Assembly (NCBI GenBank): GCA_039105265.1
Contig: JAPFFF010000006.1
Span: forward strand, 992,001-1,056,000
Direction: 5' to 3'
Source: Tritrichomonas musculus
Lineage: Eukaryota > Parabasalia > Tritrichomonadida > Tritrichomonadidae
DNA: 64,000 nucleotides
The position numbers and the translations under genes are program-made. Under the pieces are notes generated by a model. The model made no database searches. It saw only the letters and a list, made by a program, of their open reading frames with translations, and was not told the origin of the DNA. How positions within the stretch are numbered: position 1 is the first letter of the stretch; each line of letters starts with the position of its first letter. This document shows positions 31,457 to 42,040 of this stretch, piece after piece.

Positions 31457-32770
31457 TTACGTTTTCTTGCATTCAGAATGTAGTCGAGTTTTGAACTCTT
31501 CTTTAAATGAGACACTTGTTACTTTTCCTTTTTCAAGATTAATTTTAAATCCAGTTGCTTCCCAGCCACTTTTGATTAACTCCTGAGACATTGTTGATTC
31601 ATATGCTTTCTTGATGCGAATTAATTTTTTTGTGAACCTGGATGTCAATGATGAATCGTTTGGAGTCGATGAATATTTCCTTTTTAGTGACCCAAAAATT
31701 GTGGCATCGAGCATTTGTGTGAAATGAGAAGAATGAGGTGGAATAGGAATTATTTCAATGTTCCCAATTTCTTTCAAAATATCACTCACTTCATCAGAAA
31801 AATGAGATGAGCAGCTATCACAAATAATGACACATTTGTGATTAGCTTTTAATTTATTCCTCACTTCTTTAACGTATGGTGCCATTATGTTTTGGAGCCA
31901 AAATTCCATTGATTTTTGTGTCATATAACCTTTCTTAGTTGTGAAGTGACTTGCCTACGACTCAAAAAAAGTTTTACTGATATCTTTGTCCATTCTAATT
32001 CTTGTTGATAAAAGTAATGGTCGAAGGGAAGAACATGCAGCTGTAATGCATGTTACCAAAGATATATGATGCAATTCGGAGTTTTCTCTCCAATATGGTG
32101 AAACTTGACAATTTTTTGAAATAAAAACCGATTTTCTTTTACCTTTTTGTGGACGTCGTGAAAAGCCTGTTTCGTCGAAATTAAGAATCAGTTCAGGTGG
32201 AGGAGGATCCTGTAGCATGTTTTCAATTGCCAGAATGTACCTTTCAATTTGTGCTGGATCAATTGATGCTCGATCATCTTCCAAGCATCCTGCTTTCACT
32301 TTTTCAATTCTATCTGAATTTCTTGTTTTAAAATCTCTGCACCAGTCTCTGTTGAAGGACCTAGTTAGTCCAGTTCTTTCTTCATATAGTGATTCAGCCA
32401 AATCTCGAATATCCTGTCCAGTCAAACAGTCCTTGTCAATTTGATGGCGTAGTATTTCAGTAATCAAAAAGTTTTCTTCTGAATTTGTGAGCAATTGTCT
32501 TGAAGGAGGAATACAATTTAAATGGTCAAAAACCAAAACATCGTTTATTGCATTATAGTAAGATCTTTTTGAAATATCCAAAAGCTTGCAAATATTAGTA
32601 ACACTAGCGAGATATGAACCTTTTTTAATATTTTCTATTTGTTCTTTTAAAAGTTTGGCATTGCGAAATTCTGCAGATAAAATTTGAGAATATATTTTTT
32701 CACCATCTGGTAAACCAAATATTTCCAAGCATTTTGATTTTTTGGGGATTGCAACTGCTTTTTTTAGCAT
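31457..32770 (-). pseudogene. pogo-like DDE transposase with one internal stop
   Basis: The frame reads from ATG at 32770 through one in-frame TAG (plus-strand 31955-31957) to the stop at 31457, about 437 codons. The N-terminal 150 residues are helical DNA-binding region, including an ISKRSYYNAIND helix-turn-helix-like segment. The catalytic acids are Asp199 in NFDETG, then Asp in ICDSCSSH and Asp in QMLDATIFG, 36 residues apart. This is the DDE_1/pogo type. Only the single stop codon interrupts it, consistent with the near-identical terminal repeats. It could be an assembly error, a polymorphism or an early inactivating mutation. Confidence 0.85.
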
Positions 32771-32840
32771 AAAATATTTTTAAAAAATCTAAACGTACAA
32801 ATTAAAAAAATATGAAAAACATTGTTTTTCAAATACAAAT

Positions 32841-33157
32841 AATATCATTTTTTATATAAAAATCATAATTAATATTAATAATACATAGTTTTAATCTATT
32901 TAATCTTATTTTTGATGAAATTTTTTTGATCGAATTCTATATCAGATTTTATGATTTTCTCAATTTTTTTCATTTTTATATTTATATTTGTATTAATATA
33001 CGCATAGCAATATGATTTTAAAATATATGAAATATCATATACCGCTACAAAATGAGAAAAAAACAATTTTTATTAAAAGAACGATCAAATTCAATTCAAA
33101 AAAATTGAATGATTCAAGCTTCCAAACCCACGTTCTCGGCCCAAACCGACGCCACTA
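32841..33157. repeat. right terminal inverted repeat
   Basis: The inverted partner of 31096-31417. A short frame from 33012 reads across it but is an artefact of the repeat. Confidence 0.9.
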
Positions 33158-33202
33158 TATTCTAAAATATTTTGAATTAAAAAGAAAAAAAAAAAAAAAA
33201 CA

Positions 33203-33481
33203 ATGAATCAAAAATCCAATATTCCTGTTCTTACACGAAATAAAAAAGGTGAATGGACTTTCCAATTGAAACCTCTTAATTATGCTGTAGATGATGATAA
33301 TAAATCAGATAATGTTTTTAAACCCTTTTTCCTCGATGATATAAGCATGACTTTTTCTAAAATACCAGTAATTTATGTTTCTAGAGAAAAATTGAAAGCT
33401 ATAAACCTACGAAACAATGAATCGGTTGATATGAAGGATCCTATTGCATGTCCATATGCACCTAAAAAAAAAGATCAATAG
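33203..33481 (+). CDS. small unrecognised protein, 92 residues
   Basis: The protein has a varied, protein-like composition (EWTFQLKPLNYAVDDD, then a KPFFLDDISMTFSKIPV stretch) and a Lys-rich end. No motif is recognised. The ATG follows a run of A's and lies only 45 bp from the transposon end at 33157. No TCAYTW initiator lies in that 45 bp, so the insertion may have separated the gene from its promoter. It might instead be the tail of a larger gene cut by the transposon. Confidence 0.45.
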   Translation: MNQKSNIPVLTRNKKGEWTFQLKPLNYAVDDDNKSDNVFKPFFLDDISMTFSKIPVIYVSREKLKAINLRNNESVDMKDPIACPYAPKKKDQ

Positions 33482-34237
33482 AAGCATCAAATTTTTACTT
33501 TCCGGTAAGGTTAGCAAAATTTTTACAGCCACGAAGTGTTTGTTCGTTTTAATAAATATTTTAATGTAATTTTCCACAAATAAATTATTCCATGAAAAAA
33601 ACTATTTTAACTATTTATTTTTTAATACAGATTTCTTTAAGAGATTGTTAAAAAATTGCATTAAATGCAATTAAAGTGCCAAAATTACAATCAAAACTGA
33701 CTTATCAATAAATATTTATCAATCATAGTCGTCAAGAATTCATTGAGAAGGCCAATTCGCAAAGCAAAAAGCTAATAAGTTTTACATAAAAAAAAAAAAT
33801 AATTTGCAAGTATTAAAAAAAATATTTTATATGGAAAAAATTGTGAAATTGGATTTTCCCGCAGCAGTTAAGGTCAAAATTGGCCTTTATCGTTTTTCAG
33901 AAAATAAAGTAGGATTCAAAAGGCTTGGGACAAGCTTTTTCAATAACCATAGGTTAAAATCATAATCCGTGAGGTCAATTTGTCCCATGATGAATGATTT
34001 TTTTTCTGAGAAGCATTGAAAAAAATTGAATGTTGTCCCAAGTATTTTGAATCCGACTTTATAAGCTTGGAACTTTTTTGCACTTTTGCAAAAAAACATA
34101 GTAAAAAACCACCATCTTAAGGTGAAATTTGACTTACTCTGTTAAGAAAATTAACCAAAAAAATCGTAAATTTAAATTTTACTGAAAAATTATAACTATT
34201 TGCTTTTTTTGATATGAATTTTTATATTTTTACATAA
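33482..34237. other. non-coding region with a 28-bp inverted repeat
   Basis: A 70-codon minus frame at 33887-34099 coincides with the inverted repeat at 33906-34060 and is not convincing. Otherwise the stretch is AT-rich and empty. Confidence 0.5.
33906..34060. repeat. 28-bp inverted repeat around 99 bp
   Basis: The arm 33906-33933 (starting AAAGTAGGATTCAAAA) matches the reverse complement of 34033-34060 at 25 of 28 positions. The total length of 155 bp suggests a short hairpin element or MITE relic. Confidence 0.7.
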
Positions 34238-34336
34238 TTTTTCAGGAATATACCAACTAGTGATCACCACAGGGCTGCGCGAAGCCGAATCGGGCTCCTT
34301 GAATTGCTGGATGAATCGGGAAGCTATTTTAACTAA
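34238..34336 (+). pseudogene. short GC-rich coding-like remnant
   Basis: A 33-codon open stretch ends with TAA at 34334-34336. Its core, 34262-34325, is far richer in G/C than its surroundings and reads DHHRAARSRIGLLELLDESG, which looks like a real protein C-terminus. No start is visible and the family is not recognised. It may be the last piece of a degraded gene. Confidence 0.25.
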
Positions 34337-34448
34337 ATAATTATTCATTATTAAAAAAAGTATTCAAAAAGTTAAAAAGTTTTCAAAAAGTGGTGTAGAA
34401 AAATACGATTCCCTTTTTTTTTCATATACTCTACATATAAAAGGAAAG

Positions 34449-36956
34449 CTATATAATTACATCTGGAACTAGTGATGTTCTCGAAATCTTTGTATTTGCA
34501 TTCTTTGAATGCCATTTTCCTAAAACAAGGCAGCAAAACTTTTGTGCCTTTTCAGATTTCATCTCATTCAATTTTTGCATCAGATGAGCATATTGCTGAT
34601 CAGCCCTCATCATTATCATGTTCTGGAAGAAGAGTACAACAACAGATGGTAGCTGTTCGAAAGTCTTCAGAATGACATCAGAAATTGACATCAGTTGTTG
34701 AGGTGTAGAAATAATCCCATTCAAGAGAACAGTCAACTTTGTTTGAGAATCATTTGACCATAATGAGCATATGGACAAAATACGATTCAAAAAGTTGATT
34801 TGGGCTTCTGGTCCAACATCTAAATATGGCAAATCAGCTAATTCGATAATCAAGCTCATTGGACAAAAATCGCAGATAGTTTTCAAAACTTCAACATTCT
34901 TACGAAAAGCTCGACAGGAAATTAAGAATTGAGAATAACGAGAAGGATGGATATTTGAAGAAATTTCTTTTACCAAAGCATCATCATAAAATTTTTGATC
35001 AGTATATTCCAAGGCTTCATCGAAATCTTGGTATAATTGATGATCACTTACAAATTTAAGAAGAATCTGAGCGTCATGTAAATTGTAGCTCATGCATGGA
35101 GTAGTAGCATGAATATCAGCCATATCTAATAGCGTCTCAATCCCTTTTCTCGATGATGGAACAAAAGAATCAAAGATTTTTTTGATGCTTGGTATCGCTG
35201 GTCCCCACTTGCTACCATGTTGAACATATAAAGAATGAAATTTTTCATTTGCAGCGATAATTGCACTGATTCCATTCTGCGAATCAAGAGGTAAACTTTT
35301 CTTTGTAAAATTGACTATTTCGGAAGGAATATCATTGTTATCATGATAACTTAGCAAGTTATTAAAATCATCTTTTAATTTATCGTTTAAATGTTTTAGC
35401 ATATTAACTCTTTCAATCATATTAATCCCTCGTTTTTCATTTAAAAAACGAAAGAGTAAGCGAACTGAATTTATTTTTGTTGTTGAAAAATCTGTTTGTT
35501 TTAATCTCACTAAAATCATCTCAATTAATGATGATGCTAGTTTATCAAATTTTGAACTTTGGATCAAGTTAATTGCCGGTAATACCAAAAGTAATGTTTT
35601 TTTTTGGTTTTCAGGATTATCCATTAAATCGCCAATAACAAAGAAGAAATCACTGACTAAAGCGTGTAAAGATGAGCTCAGTTTCGCTCCTTTTTCGATT
35701 CCTTTATACAAAATATTTAAAATAAAATTAAAACGTATGTCATATGGATTTTGAGTGAAGTCATTGTTTTGCAAAAATGTTCTAATAGCATCTGAAAGTA
35801 TTAAATCTATATCAAAAAGATCGTCTCTTTTCAAAAATAAAGGATAATCTAATTCTGTTTTTGAAGTAAAAGATTTATTATAGTTAAGCATTTCCTTTAA
35901 ATGTTTATATGGCAGCATGAGTTGGGTAACAGGAACTTCGGTAAAACAGGTAATCGAATTTTCTGGAATTGTATTCAGTTGCTTGTAAATAGAAGGAAAT
36001 TTGGTGCTCATCTTTTGAAATGTTCTTGGATCGTGTAGAATTCGGTCTATTTCTTTAAATCCATATTTTGAAATTGTGTTATTTGTTAATCCAATATTAA
36101 AAAAGGTTGGAAGAAAATTCTCGTAGCTAGTGCCAATACTTAATGCTTTTTGAAGGATCACTTTAGATTTAGCTGAGTTATCATTAAATGTAGGAATTGA
36201 TGAAGTTGATGCAGAAATTGAGCGAATTTGGTCACTTGGAATAGAAACGCCGGTTAAATTGTTTTTTTCTGTTGGTTTTGGATTAATTAAAAAGATGTCT
36301 TGGTAAAAACGAAGAAATTTTATGATCAGATTAGGAATTACAAAATCGAGTTTAGGCCATATTTGTTGAAATTTTCTGGTATGATGCATAAAATATTCAA
36401 TTAAGGAGTTATTTGAAGACGTAATTGATCCAGAATCTATTGCTGAAATAAATATGTTTGATATGTCAATAATGCGCTGAATGTTCGTATTTTTACTCTC
36501 GCTTAAAAGTGATAATATTTTTAATATATTATTAGACGATGTTGATGAAAAATTTTGAAAGTACTTACGGGCAGTGTCTAAAAGTAGAGCATAAATATTA
36601 TCGATAATAATACTAAATTCATGAGGTTTTGGCTGAATAAAAAGAAAATCGAAAAATAAAGGAAGAATAGACTGATCACGAATTGTGAGCAATGCACATA
36701 AAATTGCTCTTGAATCTTCTGGTTTTGTTGCTTTCATTGTGCAATCAAAAATAAAATTTTGAATTTTATCTGGCTTGATCTTTATATGATTTTCGTACAA
36801 TTTATCACGACAACTAAGGAGGCCTAAAAAATTGGTTTCTCTTACATTACATGTCAGATTATAAAGACTAGAAAATACATATGATTTAGGTGCTTGGGTT
36901 AGAGTAGGGTGATAACCTGAGGATGAATTTGGAGATGATACTGGAGATTGTGCCAT
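34449..36956 (-). CDS. unrecognised 835-residue alpha-helical protein
   Basis: After a Ser/Pro-rich N-terminus (residues 1-25) the protein is a long run of amphipathic helices, like HEAT/MIF4G-type solenoids. A Ser/Thr/Asn-rich loop breaks the array at about 235-275. There is no signal peptide, membrane span or catalytic motif. The helical content would suit a large scaffold, for example in an mRNA or transport complex, but no family-specific signature is visible to me. I give no function. The ATG is the first Met of the frame, with no initiator-like site next to it. Confidence 0.75.
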   Translation of the reverse strand: MAQSPVSSPNSSSGYHPTLTQAPKSYVFSSLYNLTCNVRETNFLGLLSCRDKLYENHIKIKPDKIQNFIFDCTMKATKPEDSRAILCALLTIRDQSILPLFFDFLFIQPKPHEFSIIIDNIYALLLDTARKYFQNFSSTSSNNILKILSLLSESKNTNIQRIIDISNIFISAIDSGSITSSNNSLIEYFMHHTRKFQQIWPKLDFVIPNLIIKFLRFYQDIFLINPKPTEKNNLTGVSIPSDQIRSISASTSSIPTFNDNSAKSKVILQKALSIGTSYENFLPTFFNIGLTNNTISKYGFKEIDRILHDPRTFQKMSTKFPSIYKQLNTIPENSITCFTEVPVTQLMLPYKHLKEMLNYNKSFTSKTELDYPLFLKRDDLFDIDLILSDAIRTFLQNNDFTQNPYDIRFNFILNILYKGIEKGAKLSSSLHALVSDFFFVIGDLMDNPENQKKTLLLVLPAINLIQSSKFDKLASSLIEMILVRLKQTDFSTTKINSVRLLFRFLNEKRGINMIERVNMLKHLNDKLKDDFNNLLSYHDNNDIPSEIVNFTKKSLPLDSQNGISAIIAANEKFHSLYVQHGSKWGPAIPSIKKIFDSFVPSSRKGIETLLDMADIHATTPCMSYNLHDAQILLKFVSDHQLYQDFDEALEYTDQKFYDDALVKEISSNIHPSRYSQFLISCRAFRKNVEVLKTICDFCPMSLIIELADLPYLDVGPEAQINFLNRILSICSLWSNDSQTKLTVLLNGIISTPQQLMSISDVILKTFEQLPSVVVLFFQNMIMMRADQQYAHLMQKLNEMKSEKAQKFCCLVLGKWHSKNANTKISRTSLVPDVII

Positions 36957-37239
36957 TTACGAATTGGCCAGTTATAAATAGAAAAATTTTGATGTTTAAA
37001 AAAAAAATTATCCTCTCAAAGAAGTAGTAAACTTAAGCTTCTTCGATAATTATTCTTTATATTTTAATTTATTTCTCAATTATTTTAAAATTTTATAAGG
37101 TAATTATTAAGATATAATTGTTTATATTATTCTGATTTTATTTGGTCAAGAGTCATTGAAAAAAATAAATAACCTCAGAATTTTTTTTTAAATCGTAATG
37201 GACAATTATTTTATTGATAACCGGCAAATTATTAAAATT

Positions 37240-38536
37240 AAAGGTATGGAAACTCTTTTTCATTCAATTTTTTTAAAAGGAAAAATCTATGAAAATTGGA
37301 TAATTCAAGCTCAAATTAATATATATTAATATTGATCAGCAAACTACTCAAAAGATGTAAAATACGCATTTCAAGATTTGGTAGACTTGGTGTTTTAAAT
37401 TTTGATTCATTTAATGCAAAAAATAATTGCAATGAAAAGAACTGTTCTTTCATTTTTATAATTAAATAATATATCGCAATAGTTATATTTTAACATAGAT
37501 ATAATTATATGTTCCTTCTTTAAAATTGAAATATTTATATTTTTTGTTTAAAAAAAGATTAAAATAAATTTATATAAAAGTTTACTCTACATTTTTTTAA
37601 TTAACATATTTTTCGTGTTTATTGTTTTATATTAATAATATATATATAATTATAAATACTACTATTTCCAATAATTAACAATATATTTTCATATTTTTTA
37701 TTTGAATGAAAGAAGTAACTTTTTGAACTATTTTCTGTTCATTTAAAATTTATTTTCGTTTGACTTTTTGAGGATTTTCCAGTTCACTTTTTGATAATTT
37801 TCCGGTTCACTTTTTAAATACTATATTTGTTTAAGTTTTTTTAAAAAAAATTTATAAATTTTCAATTTTTTACATTATTTTGTTTATTCCAAATGCAAGA
37901 TTCAAATCAAATAACATCAAGCGATCGATAAATAGTTTCTCCTTTACTAAATATTTTAACTGATACCAATGATTTATTTTCATTTAACCAAATAGTAGAA
38001 TATTTTTACGTTTTACATAAATATATACACACATTATTGATTATTTTCAATTAGTTAGTGGTTTATTTTGTTGCATTACATTTTTTTTATATTACCAATT
38101 AGTTGAAGAAATAACGAACTCAGTTGAAATAAAAAAAGAAGCAAATAATGAAATTACAACAGAAAATGAAGAATTTTTCAAAGAATATGATGATAAAAGC
38201 ATAGAAAATGATATTGAATTAATTCAAAAATTAATTAATTAATGAAGAAGAAGAAATAAATGAAGAAGAGGAAGAAGAAAAGATTGAACAAGAAGAAGAA
38301 TTAGAAGAACATTACATAAACAATTGAAGTTTTTGATCTTTTTTTTTTTTTTTTTTTTTAAGAAAAAGTATTCAATTTTTTTTGTAAAGTATTCAATTAT
38401 ATATATTGATAAATATCTCGAAAATTAGTGGATACTATATCATTTTAAATTATATATATAGATATAGATATCATATTAAAATATTATATTTGAATATAAA
38501 AAGAAATGTATGAATAGAAAGAGTTATCATACCTTT
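37240..38536. mobile_element. non-autonomous element with 8-bp target duplication, copy 2 (1.3 kb)
   Basis: The left end is AAAGGTATGGAAACT, and the reverse complement of the right end reads AAAGGTATGATAACT. TTAAAATT flanks both sides (37232-37239 and 38537-38544), a perfect 8-bp duplication. Its ends belong to the same family as the element at 8762-10523. The interior is AT-rich, with only a degraded acidic frame at 37893-38327 and no transposase. Confidence 0.8.
37893..38327 (+). pseudogene. degraded acidic frame inside the element
   Basis: An ATG at 37893 begins a frame of protein-like sequence interrupted several times by stops and shifts. The last third is Glu-rich (VEEITNSVEIKKEANNE, then runs of Glu) and ends at 38327. 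No domain is recognised. It may be the relic of an element-borne protein. Confidence 0.3.
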
Positions 38537-38958
38537 TTAAAATTGTTTGTTTTCTTAAATTATTATATATTTTATTAATACATTTTGTTAAATATATGAT
38601 AAAGAACCCTGTTTTTGTGAATTTCTCTATTTATTTTCTTAAATCTTCAAATTGTAAATAATAAATATTTAGAAATTTACACTTGATATCAAGGGTAAAA
38701 AGGATGTATTAAATTTATTTTTAGAATGAAAATGAAGCAAATTTCTTTCAATGATCTTTTACATTCTAGTATTTATCTAAAACAAATTTGATTTGGCCAT
38801 TGATTCCAAAACTATCTTTTTAATTTAATTGAGTTTCTTAAGTGTAAAATATTTTCATTTATTGTATTACATGTCTATAACTATGATTTTATCTTAAATC
38901 TTTATTATTTAAAGATATATAAACAATTTTTTTCATTATCACCTTTTTTGATTATTGA
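38537..38958. other. AT-rich spacer between two mobile elements
   Basis: No gene or repeat pair is seen here apart from the target duplications at its two ends. Confidence 0.55.
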
Positions 38959-39618
38959 TAGACCTTCGGCGGTTATATAAATTACGGTAACTTCACCTTT
39001 TTTTGAATAGTTTATTTGAAAAAAAGTAAAACGGTACACTGAAGACAAAAAACGGAATTATCTGCACGGCAAAACTTTTTGTTTGATTAAATGGTTATCA
39101 ATATATTCAATCTTATTAAACTTTTTGTTAACATTTAAATATAACTAAATTTTTTTTGAAAAAAAAAAAATCTATTGTAATAGAATTTGTTGTATTCATT
39201 TTTAATTGAATAAGTTTTAATGTTCGATTATCACATTAGCTTTTTTTTTTTTTTTTTGATAAAAAATATATTTTGTTAAGTCTTCTAGAAACGGCTCTTA
39301 ATTAGAGGTATTATTTATTTTATGATGAATTTTTGTATTTTTGAAATAGATTCAACAGAAGAAGTAAAAAATACATTAAAGTTGAAGAATCACTTCTTAA
39401 CTTTATATATATAAATTTAATTTTTACGTATGAATTTTTTATAGTTCAATTGTTATTTAATATAGGGGACAAAGTTCGAATTTCAAATTTCATATTTTTT
39501 TTTAAAAAAATCCAACCAAATAAATACGGTAATGGCTTTTTTTTCTTTTAAACCGTTCTGTGTAAACTACGGTTTGACAACGGAACACCATAAAAACGGC
39601 ACACGGTCGAAAGGTCTA
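38959..39618. mobile_element. MULE-like non-autonomous element, copy 2 (660 bp)
   Basis: The left end reads TAGACCTTCGGCGGT and the reverse complement of the right end reads TAGACCTTTCGACCGT. GATTATTGA flanks both sides (38950-38958 and 39619-39627), a perfect 9-bp duplication. As in copy 1 at 5501-6084, several ACGG motifs cluster in both subterminal 150 bp. The two copies also share phrases such as AATGGTTAT near the left and TTGACAACGG near the right. No coding frame is present. Confidence 0.8.
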
Positions 39619-39770
39619 GATTATTGAGTTAAAAAACTCGTCATTGCAATATTAAAGAAAAATATTTATAAATTTTGATTATTACATATCATTAATATAA
39701 ATGTTAAATATTATTATAACCCTAATAATAACACAAAACAATCATTCCCTTTTAAAAAATTTCGCTTTTA

Positions 39771-40102
39771 AGGGACCACTATCATATTTTTTTGTAAATA
39801 TTTCAATATTGAGAAAACTCATAGAAAAGAAAATTCAATGGTTGTTTTCTCGGAAAAAGTTTAAAACTTTAAAATTTCACCATTCCGATCATTTTTGTAA
39901 AATTTTTACTCCTTTCAACTTTTAAATATTTATTGAAAAAAGGGAATAGGCTTAAAAGAAGAGTAGAAATAAATGATATGTAATTTATATAATTTATATA
40001 TACCAAAATATAGCAAAAATACTCAAGAAATAATTTTTTTTAAGTCAATTAATTTTGTGATAACTCATAGAATTTTTAACATAGAATTTGATAGTGGTCC
40101 CT
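39771..40102. mobile_element. MITE with TA target duplication (332 bp)
   Basis: AGGGACCACTAT at the left end (39771-39782) is exactly inverted at the right end (40091-40102), with TA on both outer sides (39769-39770 and 40103-40104). The interior is non-coding. The ends differ from both pogo-like families in this window, so its mobilising transposase is not represented here. Confidence 0.7.
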
Positions 40103-40104
40103 TA

Positions 40105-40834
40105 AATGAAATCATATTTTTTTTATAACTTTATTTTTCAAATAAAAAATTTTATGCCATATAGATTGAGATCAAAATGATGTATATTAATTGCATTCTT
40201 ATAATAATTAATATATATCTTTTTTGTGAATATTCATCGAATCATTATTTTGAAAATGTCGATTCTTTTGTATAAATAAAAATCAACGATTTTTCTAACA
40301 AGGATTGATGGAATGTAATACAAATGAATTTTTTAAATAAATCATACAAGTGACATTATTTTTTATTCAACAAATTAACATAAAACATTATTCTTTGAAT
40401 TAAATCCTGATTATTAAATATTTGATCAAAAAATAAAACCTCTTTTTCTCTAAAAGTTTCTTCATAAAATTAATGCTGTAACAAACAAGGTTACTCATTC
40501 ATATATTTAAAACACGAAATATAATACCTTTTTTGAGAAAAAGTAATTTTTCCAAAAAAGACGTTAACATCACTTAACTTTATTACTTCTTCTCAATTAA
40601 TCTTGTTTATAAGAGTATTAAATAGAAAACACAAGTTAATTAATGATCGAAACATTTGATTTTAAAATCGTATGGAATCAAGCACACTGCAAATTCGTCG
40701 TTGTATCTTGCTTTATATAACTAATTCAAATTGGAAAATAAAATAAAAAATAAAAATATAGGGTTTATTAAAAGGAAAGTTAGATTGTATTTTAGGTCAA
40801 AAGACCTAAAGAAAGAATATAATTAAAAATAATT
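40105..40834. other. AT-rich 3' flank of the isomerase gene
   Basis: I see no gene, RNA or repeat pair in this stretch. Confidence 0.55.
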
Positions 40835-42040
40835 TTATTTGGATAAACAAATGAAAAAGTCAGCAATACCATCTCCATCATTTTCTAGTTTAACTTCTGT
40901 ATTGCCTAAAATTAAGATTGAATCGCCTTCATGAAATTGTTTTCCATTCATTTTTATTTTACCTTTCATAACTGCTAAAATTGAAGAAAATTTCTTAGAT
41001 TTAATAGTGATAGTTTTTTGTGGTTCAACATTTCCATGTTCCAGGTTAAATGATTCATAACCTGTTGAATAATAGTTCAAGAAAGTATTTTGACTAATAT
41101 CAATTTCTTTCTTTAGTTCAATATATTTTGGTGTGATAGGTTTGAAGTCCATAATACGCAATAAAGTTTCAACATCAACAAATTTTGGAGTCATTGCTGC
41201 ACGAACAACATTATCGCTCAAAGCCATTATTTCGATTAAATCGCCATCGATATAAGTGTGTAATGTTCCTGTTGGAATAATAAGTCCTTTTCCTGGTGGT
41301 GAAATAATAACGTTTAATATTAAAGGAAGGAAAATTCCGATATCATTTGGATAGTTCTTAATGATTACACTTATTATATTTGCAGTGTCGCTGTCAATGA
41401 ATGATGTGTATTTGCCGTTATTGAAGTTATTTTTGAAATTGTTCAAGTTGCTTGATAATTTTGTCTTATCGAATGAAAGAACTTCTCTCATTACACCTTT
41501 AAATGTTTCTGGTGTTGAATTTTTAATAAATTGGTCTAAAATCTGAGGTGATATCAAAGACTTAAATTCTGGAATTTTCTGGAAAAAGTTAACAATTTGA
41601 CTATATTCTCTTACGCCAAATAATAAAGATGTCTTTGTAAGGAAAAATCCGCATTCTGGTTTATGATTTGGATCAGGATAATGAGCTGGATCTTTTCTAT
41701 GAAGATTAATAGCATCAGATAGATTAGGATGGCATTGTAAAGACAATGGCGTTTGAATGCTAAGTATTTTAAATAGAAATGATAAATTTTTTTCTGAATC
41801 ATTGCCCACTTCTTTTAAAACTGTTGAAATCCTTTTGCCACCAGCACATATTGATGGAGCATTAGGATGATCGCCCATCCAAAATTCTGCATATGGAGAA
41901 TTTTCATTTAAATCTTTTTGATTATGAGCAGCGAACTGATACACAAGTGAATTTTTACCAATTTTGCCCCATGCATAGTTCATTACTTTGCATTGAAGAG
42001 GGAAAAGCTTCTCTTTTGAAGACATTTTTTGAATATGCAA
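40835..42040 (-). CDS. mannose-6-phosphate isomerase, type I
   Basis: The enzyme interconverts fructose 6-phosphate and mannose 6-phosphate, feeding GDP-mannose synthesis for glycans and GPI anchors. The zinc ligands of class I PMI are visible: Gln102 and His104 in LQCHPN, Glu129 in NHKPE and His261 in PTGTLHTYIDGD. The catalytic Arg280 lies in SDNVVRAAMTPKF. The 401-residue length is typical of the eukaryotic and fungal enzymes (about 390-430). The frame starts at Met1, but family proteins begin directly at the KLFPLQ segment, so Met6 (42025) is an equally good start. Cytosolic, with no targeting signal seen. Confidence 0.95.
   Translation of the reverse strand: MHIQKMSSKEKLFPLQCKVMNYAWGKIGKNSLVYQFAAHNQKDLNENSPYAEFWMGDHPNAPSICAGGKRISTVLKEVGNDSEKNLSFLFKILSIQTPLSLQCHPNLSDAINLHRKDPAHYPDPNHKPECGFFLTKTSLLFGVREYSQIVNFFQKIPEFKSLISPQILDQFIKNSTPETFKGVMREVLSFDKTKLSSNLNNFKNNFNNGKYTSFIDSDTANIISVIIKNYPNDIGIFLPLILNVIISPPGKGLIIPTGTLHTYIDGDLIEIMALSDNVVRAAMTPKFVDVETLLRIMDFKPITPKYIELKKEIDISQNTFLNYYSTGYESFNLEHGNVEPQKTITIKSKKFSSILAVMKGKIKMNGKQFHEGDSILILGNTEVKLENDGDGIADFFICLSK

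Larger units (their letters stand above)
31096..33157 (-). mobile_element. young pogo/mariner-type transposon with about 320-bp terminal repeats
   Basis: The ends begin TAGTGGCGTCGGTTTGGGCC and are flanked by TA on both sides (31094-31095 and 33158-33159). The inverted terminal repeats span about 31096-31417 and 32841-33157. Reading them against each other I find only about three differences plus minor end drift, so the insertion or its last gene conversion is recent. The minus-strand transposase fills the middle. The element sits between the surface-protein gene and a 92-codon gene. Confidence 0.9.

Noticed and set aside
34262-34323. GC-rich patch considered as a tRNA or rRNA fragment
   Set aside because: It lacks a T-loop GGTTCRANTCC motif and a cloverleaf pairing, and it does not match rRNA segments I know.
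39701-39925. 74-codon plus frame
   Set aside because: It straddles the left boundary of the MITE at 39771, so it is not a conserved gene.
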